From contig DASVTR010000004.1 in assembly GCA_036387475.1 (NCBI GenBank), positions 200,131-264,130 on the forward strand: a DNA stretch of 64,000 bases, read 5' to 3'. Each line of letters begins with the position of its first letter. Position 1 is the first letter of the stretch. Under the pieces are notes generated by a model. It was not told the DNA's origin. It saw only the letters and a program-made list of their open reading frames with translations, and did no database searches. Below, one piece after another: positions 1-9,264 of this stretch. Origin of the DNA: DASVTR01 sp036387475 (GTDB taxonomy: Bacteria > Acidobacteriota > Blastocatellia > Pyrinomonadales > Pyrinomonadaceae). Both the position numbers and the translations under genes were made by a program.

Positions 1-741
1 AATCTCTTTTTCTAAAGCAGCGCGGGCCAGTACGATAGTTCTGTCATAGTTCTTCTTTTCATATTGTTCTTTGGACTGCGTGACTAATTCTTCGACGGGC
101 AGCGACTCAAGCATGACCGTTAGGTTGGAGACTTGTGACGGCTTGATTTCAACGCCGTGGACGGCGTTTCGATAGCCCAGCTTAGAGGCTGTGACGAGAT
201 AACGTCCGGGGGGCAGGGCCAATGCCTCGACGCGTTCGGAATACTTTCCGATATTACTTACTTCAATCTCAATCCCGCCCTGATTGGAAGTGACGTTGAG
301 CGTGCCGGCTATCAAAGTCATGACGATGGTTTCCGTCTTGCTCTGGCCGGGATCGAGAAAGATAGTACGCTGCTCTTCACGATAATTCGCTTTGCGCACA
401 ATCAAGATATGTTTGCCCGGTGCGAGCGACGGGAACTTGAGCATTCCGTTCGGGTCGGTCATCTTCGCCGGGCCTCCGTCAAGCGAAACCTGACAGCCCG
501 GCTGAGTAGCATTAATCGTCAATTCAGCCAGCTTAACCCGCCCAACGGATTTCCTTGAAGCAGCGCTTCCCTTAGTCCCCGTGGTCGGCGGCGTAGTGTT
601 CCCGCGCTTTTTGGAAGGCGTAACGGTGGGCGGCGGTTTACTCACTCGTCCTGCTCTGTCGGTCTGAATCGCCAGGCCCGTGTGAGGTACAATCAACAGC
701 GTCAGCAACGCTAAGATGAAATATCTGGAGTACGTCTTCAT
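1..741 (-). CDS. PEGA-domain secreted protein, C-terminus outside window
   Basis: Open from an ATG at 741 to the left edge, so only about 247 N-terminal residues are visible. An N-terminal hydrophobic stretch (residues about 7-24) reads as a signal peptide or anchor. A Thr/Pro/Lys-rich linker follows. Residues about 75-140 and 140-215 look like two consecutive PEGA-type beta repeats, with motifs such as LAPGKHILIVRKANY and LPPGRYLVTASKLGY. The visible end (EELVTQSKEQYEKKNYDRTI) resembles the first helix pair of a TPR. It starts 63 bp downstream of the kinase stop at 805 on the same strand and probably belongs to that signalling operon. PEGA domains are surface beta modules of unknown ligand. 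The exact role is not known. Confidence 0.8.
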   Translation of the reverse strand, partial: MKTYSRYFILALLTLLIVPHTGLAIQTDRAGRVSKPPPTVTPSKKRGNTTPPTTGTKGSAASRKSVGRVKLAELTINATQPGCQVSLDGGPAKMTDPNGMLKFPSLAPGKHILIVRKANYREEQRTIFLDPGQSKTETIVMTLIAGTLNVTSNQGGIEIEVSNIGKYSERVEALALPPGRYLVTASKLGYRNAVHGVEIKPSQVSNLTVMLESLPVEELVTQSKEQYEKKNYDRTIVLARAALEKEI

Positions 742-804
742 GGATTACCCTCCATCTTCGAGCAACGGCTGCTGCTACACCTCGCACAAGGTTACAAGTG
801 CGTA

Positions 805-2709
805 CTACTGAGAGGCGGAATGTGCCCGTATATCTTTGACGCAACGAAAACCTGTGTTTCCGTAGTCCTTTTCGCCGCTCACGGCCAGACCGGCGCGATA
901 GGTCGTGGTCGCCGCTGTTTTAATAGCGCTTCCCCAATAGCCGCCGCGAATTACTTTCAGACCGCTTTTCTTCTCAGTCACCTGCCCGCCCGGATAGCCT
1001 TCAAAGTCGTTCGTTGTCCATTCCCAGGCGTTGCCGACCATGTCAAATACTCCAAAGGGCGATGCTCCTTTGTACTCGCCGACATCCACCATCCCTTTGT
1101 TTTTCGAGCCGGCGTTGGCTAGGTCGTCCTGCCATTCGTTGCCCCACGGATAAAGCCGCCCGTCCGTGCCGCGCGCAGCGAATTCCCATTCCTCTTCGGT
1201 CGGCAAACGCTTGCCTGCCCACTTCGCATAAGCGTTAGCATCAACCCACGTCACTCCCGTCACAGGCTTGCGGCTTGCTCCCTCTGCGTATTTACCGCCA
1301 GTCCAGCCGGGCGGGGCTGCGTGGCCCGTGGCCTTGATGAATTTATCGTAGTCTTCGCAGGTCACTTCATAGATGTCCATGAAGAAAGGATTGACACTCA
1401 CGCGATGTGCAGGGCTTTCGTATTCGTCGCCGCCGTTGCTCATATCGCGTCCCATCATAAACTCGCCGCCCGGCACATAGGCCATGCCGGGCGGAGGCGT
1501 CGTGTTAATTGCTGCTTCCGCATCGGCTAAGGTTTTGGCTTTGACGTGAGTTAACTGAGCCTCGATGATGTTTTGACTCTCCGTTGCTGTCCCGCTGCTG
1601 CCCCTAGCTCCCTCTGCCAGCGCGAGCAACAGCACGATTGTTGAAATGCCCAACAGCAGCACGACGCCGCCAAGTAGCGGCCAGAAGAGCTTGTGTTTTC
1701 GGACTGTTTGAAGCGAATTGGTCGGCGTAGCAGAGGGTGTGGGTAAAGTATCGCCGCTGCCTGCCATCCGCGTCGGCTGAGGCAGTTTGGCCGAACGCTC
1801 TTGAGAAGAGGGCGCGACGGCAATCGGAGACGCATTGAGCCGACCTGTGTCCCAGCCATAGCTCGGCGGCAGCAGTCTGGCCGTCGCCGGACTATCTGTG
1901 ATTAAACTATCGACGATGGCCGCGCGAAATGCGCTCGCGGTCTGGAAGCGCTTCTCCGGGTCTTTGGCGGTCGCACACAGGATAGCCCACTCTATATCTT
2001 CAGGAATATGAGGCGCGAATTCGCGCGGCGGCGGAGGCGTTTGTTCCACCTGCGCCTTCATCAATTCAAATTCGCTATTGCTGGCAAAAGGGACGCGCCC
2101 GGTCAGCATTTCGTAGAGCACCATTCCCAGCGAATAGATATCAGAGCGGGCATCTGTCTCCAGACCGCGCACCTGTTCGGGCGACATGTATTCGATTGTT
2201 CCGATTAGATGTCCGGCCCTAGTCAAGCGGGCGCTGCCGAGCACACGCGCGATCCCGAAATCCAACACCTTCAGCAAGCCGCCCTCCGTGAGCATCATGT
2301 TGGCGGGCTTAATGTCTCGGTGAATAATGCCGAAGCGATGCGCGTGTTCGATGCCTTCGAGCATCTGGCAAAAGAGCGGGATGGCTTGTTCGCAGGACAT
2401 CGCTCCCCGCGCTTCAATAATCTTGTCGAGCGTCTGACCTTTGACGTATTCCAGAACCATGAAAAAATAGCTGCTCTGGCGGAAAAAGCTGTAGAGGATG
2501 GCGACGTTCGGATGATTGAGCTTGGCAAGCGTCACGGCTTCGGAGCGAAATCTTTCGACGACCTGCGGCTGACTGGCAAGCTCTGGCCGCAAGACCTTAA
2601 CGGCGACCTCGCGTTCGAGCATCATATCCACACCTTTGAAGACTGCGCCCATGCCGCCTTCGCCGATCTTTTCAATGATTTTGTAACTCCCGACGATTTG
2701 GCCGATCAT
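805..2709 (-). CDS. Ser/Thr protein kinase fused to FGE/SUMF1-like domain
   Basis: Membrane-anchored Hanks-type kinase, 634 aa. The kinase domain spans residues about 9-270, with the glycine loop GEGGMG (16-21), Lys38, the catalytic loop HRDIKPAN (Asp132), DFG (150-152) and SPEQ (176-179). A Pro/Ser/Thr-rich juxtamembrane segment leads to one membrane helix (about 342-366). An extracytoplasmic formylglycine-generating-enzyme-like domain follows (about 407-626), with GGEFMMG, RLPTEEEWEFAARG, YPWGNEW, VGNAWEW and RGGYWG. The Cys pair that makes true FGEs active is absent after RGG, so this is probably a binding or sensor domain and not an oxidase; that part is inference. The start codon overlaps the stop of the upstream PP2C gene (ATGA), which points to translational coupling with its antagonist phosphatase. 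Confidence 0.95.
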   Translation of the reverse strand: MIGQIVGSYKIIEKIGEGGMGAVFKGVDMMLEREVAVKVLRPELASQPQVVERFRSEAVTLAKLNHPNVAILYSFFRQSSYFFMVLEYVKGQTLDKIIEARGAMSCEQAIPLFCQMLEGIEHAHRFGIIHRDIKPANMMLTEGGLLKVLDFGIARVLGSARLTRAGHLIGTIEYMSPEQVRGLETDARSDIYSLGMVLYEMLTGRVPFASNSEFELMKAQVEQTPPPPREFAPHIPEDIEWAILCATAKDPEKRFQTASAFRAAIVDSLITDSPATARLLPPSYGWDTGRLNASPIAVAPSSQERSAKLPQPTRMAGSGDTLPTPSATPTNSLQTVRKHKLFWPLLGGVVLLLGISTIVLLLALAEGARGSSGTATESQNIIEAQLTHVKAKTLADAEAAINTTPPPGMAYVPGGEFMMGRDMSNGGDEYESPAHRVSVNPFFMDIYEVTCEDYDKFIKATGHAAPPGWTGGKYAEGASRKPVTGVTWVDANAYAKWAGKRLPTEEEWEFAARGTDGRLYPWGNEWQDDLANAGSKNKGMVDVGEYKGASPFGVFDMVGNAWEWTTNDFEGYPGGQVTEKKSGLKVIRGGYWGSAIKTAATTTYRAGLAVSGEKDYGNTGFRCVKDIRAHSASQ

Positions 2710-3566
2710 TCCGCCGCCTCCAACTCGCGTGTCGTGCGGGGACGACGAGAATTCTCCCGGCCCGCATGATTAATACTAATGACGCCGACTGTGATGTTGT
2801 CGTGCCCGCCGCGCTCTTTAGCCAGCGCGATGAGTTGTTCGCAGGCTGCGTGAGGGTCATCGGCGGCGGACAGCACCTGATTAATTTCGGCATCTTCGAC
2901 CATATCGTAAAGTCCGTCAGAGCAGAGGATAAATTGATCTCCGGCGCGCACCGTCAGGGGCTTCTCCCAGATTGACACTTCCACCTGCGGGCCTGTTCCG
3001 AGCGCACGCAGGATAACGTTCTTATCTGCATGATGGCGAGCTTCCTGTTGGCTGATGACACCCTGCCTGACCATCTCCATCACCGCCGAATGATCTTCCG
3101 TCATTAAGTAGACTTCACTCTCGCGCCTCAGATAGAGGCGGCTATCGCCAACGTGTGCGGCGAGCGCCAGATTATCGAGCAGAGCCAGCGCCGTGCAGGT
3201 CGTTCCCATTCCCTGTAAGTTCTCGTCCTGAAGCGAAGCTTCGTAAATCCGCTGGCTCGCCTCCTCGAAAGCCTCCTTCAAGGCCGCCGCAGCGCTGTCC
3301 CTTGCCTGATAATAAACGCGCCCGATTGTCTCCACAGCCAGCTTGCTGGCAACTTCTCCTCCAAGGTGGCCGCCCATCCCGTCGGCCACGATTGTCAGAA
3401 TTCCTCTGCGCGCCAGCAGCGCCGGATCACTCGGCCTGAAAAACCTCCCCGTGTCTTCATTAGCTTCGCGGACACAACCCCGGTCACTCTGCACACTGGC
3501 GACAACTTCAAAGGGCTGCCGACCATTGCCTGTTGCAGGATGACGTTTGGTGCGTTTGAAAAGCAT
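2706..3566 (-). CDS. PP2C-family Ser/Thr protein phosphatase
   Basis: Cytoplasmic 286-aa metal-dependent phosphatase that would reverse phosphorylation by the flanking kinases. PP2C motifs are in order: REANED (33-38), VADGMGGHLGG (60-70), the VGDSRLYL strand, ILCSDGLYDM and GGHDNITVGVI. The metal-binding Asp residues D38, D62, the SDG Asp and the HDN Asp are all present. No membrane segment is seen. The gene lies 1 bp after the stop of the upstream kinase (3568) and overlaps the next kinase start by 4 bp, so all three are almost certainly one transcript. This is the usual stand-alone PP2C size in bacteria. Confidence 0.95.
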   Translation of the reverse strand: MLFKRTKRHPATGNGRQPFEVVASVQSDRGCVREANEDTGRFFRPSDPALLARRGILTIVADGMGGHLGGEVASKLAVETIGRVYYQARDSAAAALKEAFEEASQRIYEASLQDENLQGMGTTCTALALLDNLALAAHVGDSRLYLRRESEVYLMTEDHSAVMEMVRQGVISQQEARHHADKNVILRALGTGPQVEVSIWEKPLTVRAGDQFILCSDGLYDMVEDAEINQVLSAADDPHAACEQLIALAKERGGHDNITVGVISINHAGRENSRRPRTTRELEAAE

Positions 3567-3567
3567 G

Positions 3568-4866
3568 CTAGCGTGTGGTATCGCTTTCGATTTTTTTCAT
3601 CGTCGGAGAAAAATTCTTCGTCTGCGCCGTCACGGTGAAGTCCAGCGGCTCGTCCGCATAGCCATCTCGTTTCAAAGTCAATTTAACGTGCTCGCCCATG
3701 TGGGTTTCGAGACTGAAAGGTGTCTTGCCGATTTGCCGACCGTCGCGGTGAATTTCGGCCCGACCGCCGACCACATCAATTCTCACGATTCTCTGTTCGC
3801 CGCCGACGCTATGTTGCTCGGTCGCAGCCCCGCTCAACATCCAGTAGAGGCCGAAGGCGATGAAGGCCAACAACAGGGCTGCGGTTGACGCGGCGACCGA
3901 AAGAAATAATTTATTTCTTCTTACCCACAGATTGCCCTTCGTGAACTGCTGCGCCGGATTAAAAGCCGCAGGGGTTTGCCCCGGCGAGACATCAGCTTTT
4001 CCGGATGGCAAGGGGGTCTTGGTTTTGGCGGCGAGGCGCGAGACATCTTCAAGGAGTTCCTGCGCCGTTTGATAGCGCTGAGTTGGGTTTTGCTTCAGAC
4101 AGCGAGAGATAATTTTTCCAACGTCGGGTGGCACGGAGGGATTGAAACGCGTGGGCGGCGGATAATCGGCTTTGACGATTTTGAGACATACTTCTCCGAC
4201 CGACTTACCCGCGAACGGCGCGCATCCTGTCGCCATCTGGTAGAGCAACACTCCCAGCGCCCAGATGTCGGAGCGCGCGTCTGCCATGCCGCCGCTCAGT
4301 TGCTCCGGAGAGAGGTATTCAATCGTGCCGATGACGGCTCCTGTTTCGGTCAGGCTCATTCCTGTTTGCGCCTTGGCGATGCCGAAATCGAGCAGCTTAA
4401 CCTGCCCCGAAGTGCTGAGCTTGACGTTATTGGCTTTGATGTCTCGATGAATGATGCCGAAGCTGTGAACGTGTCGGATGGCTTCGATTATCGATTGAAA
4501 GACGCGCAGCATTTCCCCTGGTGGGAGCGGGCCGCGCGTACGGATTTGCTCGCTCAAAGTCAGGCCGTCAACATACTCCATGATGATGCAGGGCTGGCCG
4601 TTGATTTCCAGAAAATCATAAAGGGTAGCGATGTTCGGGTGTTGAAGGCCCGCCTGAATGCGCGCTTCGTTCAGGAAGCGTTCGGTGAAGCCGCCGCCGT
4701 CAAGCGCCGCTGGCGTGAGCACTTTGACGGCGGCCACCCGCCCGATTTTGGAGTGAATGGCGCGATAGACTTCACCCATCCCGCCCGCGCCCAGGAAATC
4801 TTCGACGCGGTACTCACCGATGGATGCATTGAGAAGTGGACGCCTGCTCAAGATATTCTTAACCAA
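3568..4866 (-). CDS. Ser/Thr protein kinase with C-terminal PEGA domain
   Basis: Hanks-type kinase, 432 aa. Glycine loop GAGGMG (26-31), catalytic Lys48, HRDIKANN with Asp142, DFG 160-162, and LSPEQ in the activation segment. A single membrane helix lies at about 321-345. The outside portion carries a PEGA-like beta domain (about 360-428), with IGKTPFSLETHMGEHVKLTL. The frame opens with TTG at 4866 and I see no ATG before the glycine-loop region, nor a clear Shine-Dalgarno. The start is therefore uncertain, with another TTG at 4851. It is followed after 1 bp by the PP2C gene and preceded after 45 bp by the FHA protein gene. Confidence 0.92.
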   Translation of the reverse strand: MVKNILSRRPLLNASIGEYRVEDFLGAGGMGEVYRAIHSKIGRVAAVKVLTPAALDGGGFTERFLNEARIQAGLQHPNIATLYDFLEINGQPCIIMEYVDGLTLSEQIRTRGPLPPGEMLRVFQSIIEAIRHVHSFGIIHRDIKANNVKLSTSGQVKLLDFGIAKAQTGMSLTETGAVIGTIEYLSPEQLSGGMADARSDIWALGVLLYQMATGCAPFAGKSVGEVCLKIVKADYPPPTRFNPSVPPDVGKIISRCLKQNPTQRYQTAQELLEDVSRLAAKTKTPLPSGKADVSPGQTPAAFNPAQQFTKGNLWVRRNKLFLSVAASTAALLLAFIAFGLYWMLSGAATEQHSVGGEQRIVRIDVVGGRAEIHRDGRQIGKTPFSLETHMGEHVKLTLKRDGYADEPLDFTVTAQTKNFSPTMKKIESDTTR

Positions 4867-4911
4867 CTGCCGTGAAGCACACTGATGGCGAATCGTTCCA
4901 CGCGCATCTCA

Positions 4912-6648
4912 TTATTCTGCTTTGGTGTTGAGTAGCTCCATCCCGTAACGAATCGGCACGGCATAAGTGAAAGAGGTGCTGGTTTGCCTGCCCGTTGAGA
5001 AGATAGCAATTACCCGTCCGTATGAATCGAAGATCGGACTCCCACTGTTTCCCAGCGCGCTGGAATTGATAGTTAACTGGTAAAAATCACCTGCTACATT
5101 GACAATGTTTTCTTTCTTGCCGGATTTATCTTGACCGCGAGGCAGCCGTCCGATGCTTCCCCCGGCCATCGTCGGATCAGGTAGTTCTCGCATTTCAGTC
5201 CCCCGGCCTGTATCCTCTTTGGCTTTGGTGAGCAGGTAAACCGGTTCCGAACTGGTCGAATAACCGATCATGATAATCTTATCGCCTTGTCTGATTGAGC
5301 CGTAGTTATCGTAGGTTTCAACTTTCTGCAGGGCGTTTGGCAGATTGACGCGGATGAGCGCCGCATCGTGCTCATCGGAAGTAGTGGTGACCTGCGCTGC
5401 GATGCGCCGCGTCAAGCCGGGAAAAGAGACGTAGAGGCTATCGTTCTTGCCTTCGTAGCGACCGCCCAACTCATCCATCTTCTGCTTGGTTTGCGCTGGC
5501 ACCCAGCTTTTCAATTTCTTCATTAACTCTTCCTTCGAAATCGTCTCGATAATGCCCTTCTTGTCTTTGTCAAAAATGAAGGCCACTTCAAAATCTTCCT
5601 GTAGCGGATATGAGTTCTCCCAACCAGCAGCAATGTTCCGGGTAGTCAGAATGAAGCCGTCGGTCGTGACGACAAAGCCGCTGCCCGCGAAAGAGCCGCC
5701 GATGGGGAGGCTATAGCCATCGTTGGCATAGGTCAGATACGGTTCATACGTCTCATCATTTAACTTAACGTAGCAGGGAAAGTTCATGGTTTTGGGCTGG
5801 CCTGACACATAAAGAGTGCCTTTCTTAGCATCGCGCACGTTGTTCTGGAAAAGATGATAAACGGGGCCGCCTGTCGGCGAGATCAGCCGCCACGCGCCTT
5901 CAACTTTCACCACCGCGCCTTTATTGGCAGCCACAACTTCCGTGTCAGTCATCGGTGCGCTAGCCATCTGCTTCTGCACATTGCTGAGTTCGGCTTCCGA
6001 GGAGCGGCTGCGGTAGACCAGCACGGCGGCGATGACGCCGAAGACGAGCAAGACGGCGGCGAGCGCCGCGCCGCCAATCATCATGTACCTTCGCCCTTCC
6101 GTCTTTTTCGTTTGTGTGACTGTCTCCGTAATCATCCGCTCGACGGTCGCTTTTCCGACAGTGGTACGCGGTGCGCCATCAGGGGTTGATGCCCCGCCGG
6201 TGGTGTCAACGGTGCGCGTCGTCGGGACTGAACCAAAGGGATTGAGCGTCAAGGTGGAGGCTTGAGGATCATTGGTCGCCGCCTCGCGGGTCGGGCGGAC
6301 GGCACTGGCGGCTGGGCGCGGCTCAATATCAAACTGGGCTTCAGGCCCGCCGGGGCCGAGTTGAATGAGATCGCCGGGCGCGATTTTTACTGTGCCGACG
6401 ATTCTTTGCTTGTTGATATACGTTCCGTTTCGGCTCTGTAGGTCGGTGATGGTGAACTGCGAGGGGTCTGCCGCGTCCTGCTCGATTTTAGCGTGCTGGC
6501 GTCCGACCAGGTCGTCGCGTTCGGGGTCGTATTTTACGGTGGCGGAAGGATCGCGTCCGAAGACCAACTCTTTGACATGATTGAGAGGGAACTCCTCAAC
6601 CTGATTGGCCTTTGAACCGCTGAGGTGCTTGAGTATGATGCGCTCCAT
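4912..6648 (-). CDS. FHA domain, membrane helix and trypsin-like domain protein
   Basis: 578-aa protein with a cytoplasmic FHA domain (about 26-108; LVFGRD, VGRQHA, SRNGTYIN) that would bind phosphothreonine. A Thr-rich linker leads to one membrane helix (about 187-212) and an extracytoplasmic trypsin/HtrA-like domain (about 315-572). In the protease part GNSGSP (Ser535) and DAALIRV (Asp428) match the triad. The position where LTNRHV normally gives the catalytic His reads LTTRNIA, with Asn338, so proteolysis may be lost or altered. No PDZ domain is seen. It is the first gene of the minus-strand cluster with two kinases and a PP2C, whose phosphorylation signals it may read across the membrane. 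The role as transducer is inference. Confidence 0.9.
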   Translation of the reverse strand: MERIILKHLSGSKANQVEEFPLNHVKELVFGRDPSATVKYDPERDDLVGRQHAKIEQDAADPSQFTITDLQSRNGTYINKQRIVGTVKIAPGDLIQLGPGGPEAQFDIEPRPAASAVRPTREAATNDPQASTLTLNPFGSVPTTRTVDTTGGASTPDGAPRTTVGKATVERMITETVTQTKKTEGRRYMMIGGAALAAVLLVFGVIAAVLVYRSRSSEAELSNVQKQMASAPMTDTEVVAANKGAVVKVEGAWRLISPTGGPVYHLFQNNVRDAKKGTLYVSGQPKTMNFPCYVKLNDETYEPYLTYANDGYSLPIGGSFAGSGFVVTTDGFILTTRNIAAGWENSYPLQEDFEVAFIFDKDKKGIIETISKEELMKKLKSWVPAQTKQKMDELGGRYEGKNDSLYVSFPGLTRRIAAQVTTTSDEHDAALIRVNLPNALQKVETYDNYGSIRQGDKIIMIGYSTSSEPVYLLTKAKEDTGRGTEMRELPDPTMAGGSIGRLPRGQDKSGKKENIVNVAGDFYQLTINSSALGNSGSPIFDSYGRVIAIFSTGRQTSTSFTYAVPIRYGMELLNTKAE

Positions 6649-7179
6649 GATAAGCCTCTCCTGATGAACGCGTGAACTTCACGCTGAATGTGCGGGTGAT
6701 TCCGAACAGCATTAATCTTCGGGCAATGCACGAGCCGCAGTAGTGAATCGGGTCCGAGCCAGTGAGCTTGAAGCTTACCGGGCGAGCGAATTAAAACTTC
6801 CCGCGCTGAAGTGTGTCGAGGACATCGGATTCATAGCCGAAGATTTTCTCAGTGACTGAGAAACCAGCCCTGATTTCATGATAACTAACCTGAACGGGTA
6901 AACTACGCCTGCCAGTCTCAGAGAATTATCGTTCAGTTCACGAGGTAAGTAGCGGTAACGCTTGCCGGTAAAACAGTTCTTCGCGCCTCTGCTCAATTTG
7001 AGGTGCGCGCATTATACATCATCGCCCTAGACCCGCAAGAAAAAACAGCCGGCAGGGTCAAAAAAACAGAATGTATGGCGGAAGATATTACCGCCTTGAT
7101 GGTGAAAGGGCTTTTGAGACGGCCTGGTATTTTACTGCGCGGAGAGGATGAGCCAGCGCTCCTTCGACGAGCAGCACCT
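6649..7179. other. Intergenic region without a convincing gene
   Basis: About 530 bp between the FHA protein start and the panC stop. Short open frames here have no recognisable composition or start signal. It should hold the promoter of the minus-strand signalling cluster near 6650-6800, but I cannot point to clear -35/-10 boxes. Confidence 0.5.
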
Positions 7180-8043
7180 CTATGCCTCTTTTTTCCGGTT
7201 GAGCACGATATTGTCAATCAAACGCGTCTTGCCGATATAGACGGCCAGCGCGATGAGCACCGTGCGGTCATCGAGCCGGTCGAGCCTCTCCATCGTCTCG
7301 GCGTCGGTGATGCCTATGTAGTCCAGATGCGCGAGCGGCTCTGCTTCAATCGTCGTGCGGATAATCTCTATGAGTCGTCCGGCTGTGCGTTCGCCGCTCT
7401 TGTAGGCTTCCTTGGCGCGCGTGAGAGCGCGGTAGAGCACGGGGGCGGCGCGGCGCTCTTCCTCTTTCAGGTAAGCGTTACGCGACGAGAGCGCGAGGCC
7501 GGATTCTTCACGCACGGTCGGGAGAACGACGATCTCGGATTCTAGGGCGAGGTCGCGCACCAGCCGCTTGATGACGAGGGTTTGCTGCGCGTCCTTCTGC
7601 CCGAAGAAAGCGAAGTCCGGGCGGACGATGTTGAGCAGGATGGTGACGACCGTGGCGACGCCGCGAAAATGGCCTGGACGAGAACGGCCCTCCAACTCGT
7701 CGGAAAGAACGCCGACCGTCACGTAGGTGGAAAAGTTTTTCGGGTAAATTTCTTCGGGCGTCGGCGCGAAGATGTAGTCAACGTTGTAGTCCGTCAGGCG
7801 CGCCGCATCCTGCGTCAAATCTCGCGGGTAGCGTTCGTAATCCTCACCGGGGCCGAACTGCGTCGGGTTAACGAAGACAGAGATGACGACGACATCGCAC
7901 ATCCGGCGAGCCTCGCGCACAAGGCTCAGATGCCCCTCATGCAGCGCGCCCATCGTCGGCACAAGCCCGATGGTTTGATCCTGATCGCGGCGCACCTTGC
8001 GCGCAACGGAACTCATGCGCTGGCGACGATTGATGATTTCCAT
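7180..8043 (-). CDS. panC: Pantothenate synthetase (pantoate--beta-alanine ligase)
   Basis: Cytosolic enzyme that joins D-pantoate and beta-alanine with ATP to make pantothenate, the coenzyme A precursor. Family motifs are clear: PTMGALHEGHLSLV near residues 29-42 with the HxGH nucleotide-binding signature (35-38), FGQKDAQQ, and LSSRNAYL, the KMSKS-like loop. The length of 287 aa is typical. It lies downstream of panB on the same strand. The 87-bp gap between them is filled almost entirely by a heptamer-repeat hairpin (8047-8130) that ends within a few bases of this start codon. Confidence 0.97.
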   Translation of the reverse strand: MEIINRRQRMSSVARKVRRDQDQTIGLVPTMGALHEGHLSLVREARRMCDVVVISVFVNPTQFGPGEDYERYPRDLTQDAARLTDYNVDYIFAPTPEEIYPKNFSTYVTVGVLSDELEGRSRPGHFRGVATVVTILLNIVRPDFAFFGQKDAQQTLVIKRLVRDLALESEIVVLPTVREESGLALSSRNAYLKEEERRAAPVLYRALTRAKEAYKSGERTAGRLIEIIRTTIEAEPLAHLDYIGITDAETMERLDRLDDRTVLIALAVYIGKTRLIDNIVLNRKKEA

Positions 8044-8046
8044 ATG

Positions 8047-8130
8047 AAGTGGTCAGTGGTCAGTGGTCAGTGGTCAGTAACAGCCAGTTAATTTTTAACT
8101 GACCGCCGACCACCGACCACTGACCACTTT
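8047..8130. repeat. Heptamer-repeat hairpin between panB and panC
   Basis: The left arm (about 8047-8079) is four tandem near-perfect copies of AGTGGTC. The right arm (about 8098-8130) is the diverged inverse, built from CTGACCA/CCGACCA heptamers. The arms pair over roughly 33 bp around an AT-rich loop. There is no ORF inside. It lies within an otherwise tight two-gene unit and could act as an mRNA-processing or attenuating structure, though it may equally be a parasitic repeat. Confidence 0.85.
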
Positions 8131-9021
8131 CTATTGTTCTATCTCCGTCTTGTTGTCCGCCGGAGCGAGGTTTAGCTCGGCGGCGGCTTCGGCGGGCAGC
8201 CCGTATGATTCGGCGTCGGACGGATAAGCTCCGGTGCGCACGTCTTCTGCGAAGTGGCTGATGGCGTCCGTCATCCTCTCGCGCAAATTCGCGTAGGGAC
8301 GTACGAAGCGCGCCAGCTTGCCGAAGGTTAAGCCGAGCATGTCGTGCAGGACGAGCACCTGAATATCGCAATGCACGCCCGCGCCGATGCCGATGGTTGG
8401 AATACTGACGCTCTCCGTGATGAGCCTGGCAATCTCGCGCGGCACGACTTCGAGCACGATACTGAACGCGCCCGCTTCTTCAAGCGCACGCGCGTCATCA
8501 AGCAGTTCGCGCGCCGTCTCCGCTGTCTTTCCCTGCACGCGATAGCCGCCGAGCTTATTAACGGACTGCGGAGTCAACCCTATGTGGCCCATCACAGGAA
8601 TCTCTTCGTCGACGAGTCGCTTGACGAGCGGAGCGCGCTTGCGCCCGCCTTCGAGCTTGACGGCCTCCGCGCCGCCTTCCTTGATAAGCCGGAGCGCGGC
8701 GCGCACGGCATCATCTGCGCCCGTGTGGTAAGAGCCATAGGGCATGTCTGCCACCAGCAGGGCGCGTTTGACGGCGCGGCGGACAGCGCGCGTGTGCGTC
8801 AGTATTTCTTCGAGCGTGACGGGGACGGTGTTGCCGTAGCCGAAGACGACGTTGCCGATGCTGTCGCCGACGAGAATCACGTCAATCCCTGCTTCATCGA
8901 CAATGCGCGCGGTCGGGTAATCGTAGGCGGTCAGGCAGACGAGACGCTCGCCGCGTACTTTGCTCGCAAGCAAACTGGGCGCTGTCACCTTTTCGGGGCG
9001 TTCAGGTTTGAGATAAGCCAT
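8131..9021 (-). CDS. panB: 3-methyl-2-oxobutanoate hydroxymethyltransferase
   Basis: First committed step of pantothenate synthesis: transfers a hydroxymethyl group from methylene-THF to alpha-ketoisovalerate to give ketopantoate. 296 aa, somewhat longer than the usual 265-280 because of N- and C-terminal tails. Recognisable motifs are CLTAYDYPTARIVDEAG, LVGDSIGNVVFGY, VADMPYGSYH, EAVKLEGG, PVMGHIGLTPQS and IPTIGIGAG. The metal-binding Asp in GDS and the Asp in ADMP are present. It is immediately upstream of panC. No panD or ketopantoate reductase gene lies in the window. Confidence 0.97.
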   Translation of the reverse strand: MAYLKPERPEKVTAPSLLASKVRGERLVCLTAYDYPTARIVDEAGIDVILVGDSIGNVVFGYGNTVPVTLEEILTHTRAVRRAVKRALLVADMPYGSYHTGADDAVRAALRLIKEGGAEAVKLEGGRKRAPLVKRLVDEEIPVMGHIGLTPQSVNKLGGYRVQGKTAETARELLDDARALEEAGAFSIVLEVVPREIARLITESVSIPTIGIGAGVHCDIQVLVLHDMLGLTFGKLARFVRPYANLRERMTDAISHFAEDVRTGAYPSDAESYGLPAEAAAELNLAPADNKTEIEQ

Positions 9022-9264
9022 TGTAATCTCTTTCAGCAGACTGCAACGCGGCGACCGCAGAACAAAATAAAAGGATGAGCTATGAAGGATGAAGAAAACA
9101 GTTCAGCTTTCATCGCTCACACTTTCAACAGTCAGCCGCCGCCGCTTGAAGTTATGAAAATACGAGGTACGCAAGGCTGCAATTATAGGCCAGCCACGGG
9201 GAAAAGCAAGGGATGAATGATGTAGGCGGCGGGTCAATCTAAAATTGAGTCTTCAGTGCAAAGA

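Noticed and set aside
157..558. 133-codon plus-strand frame
   Set aside because: Lies opposite the PEGA protein, which reads through the whole stretch with recognisable repeats and a signal peptide.
8047..8130. Ordinary rho-independent terminator
   Set aside because: Arms are tandem 7-bp units and there is no T-run. A terminator between panB and panC would also silence panC.
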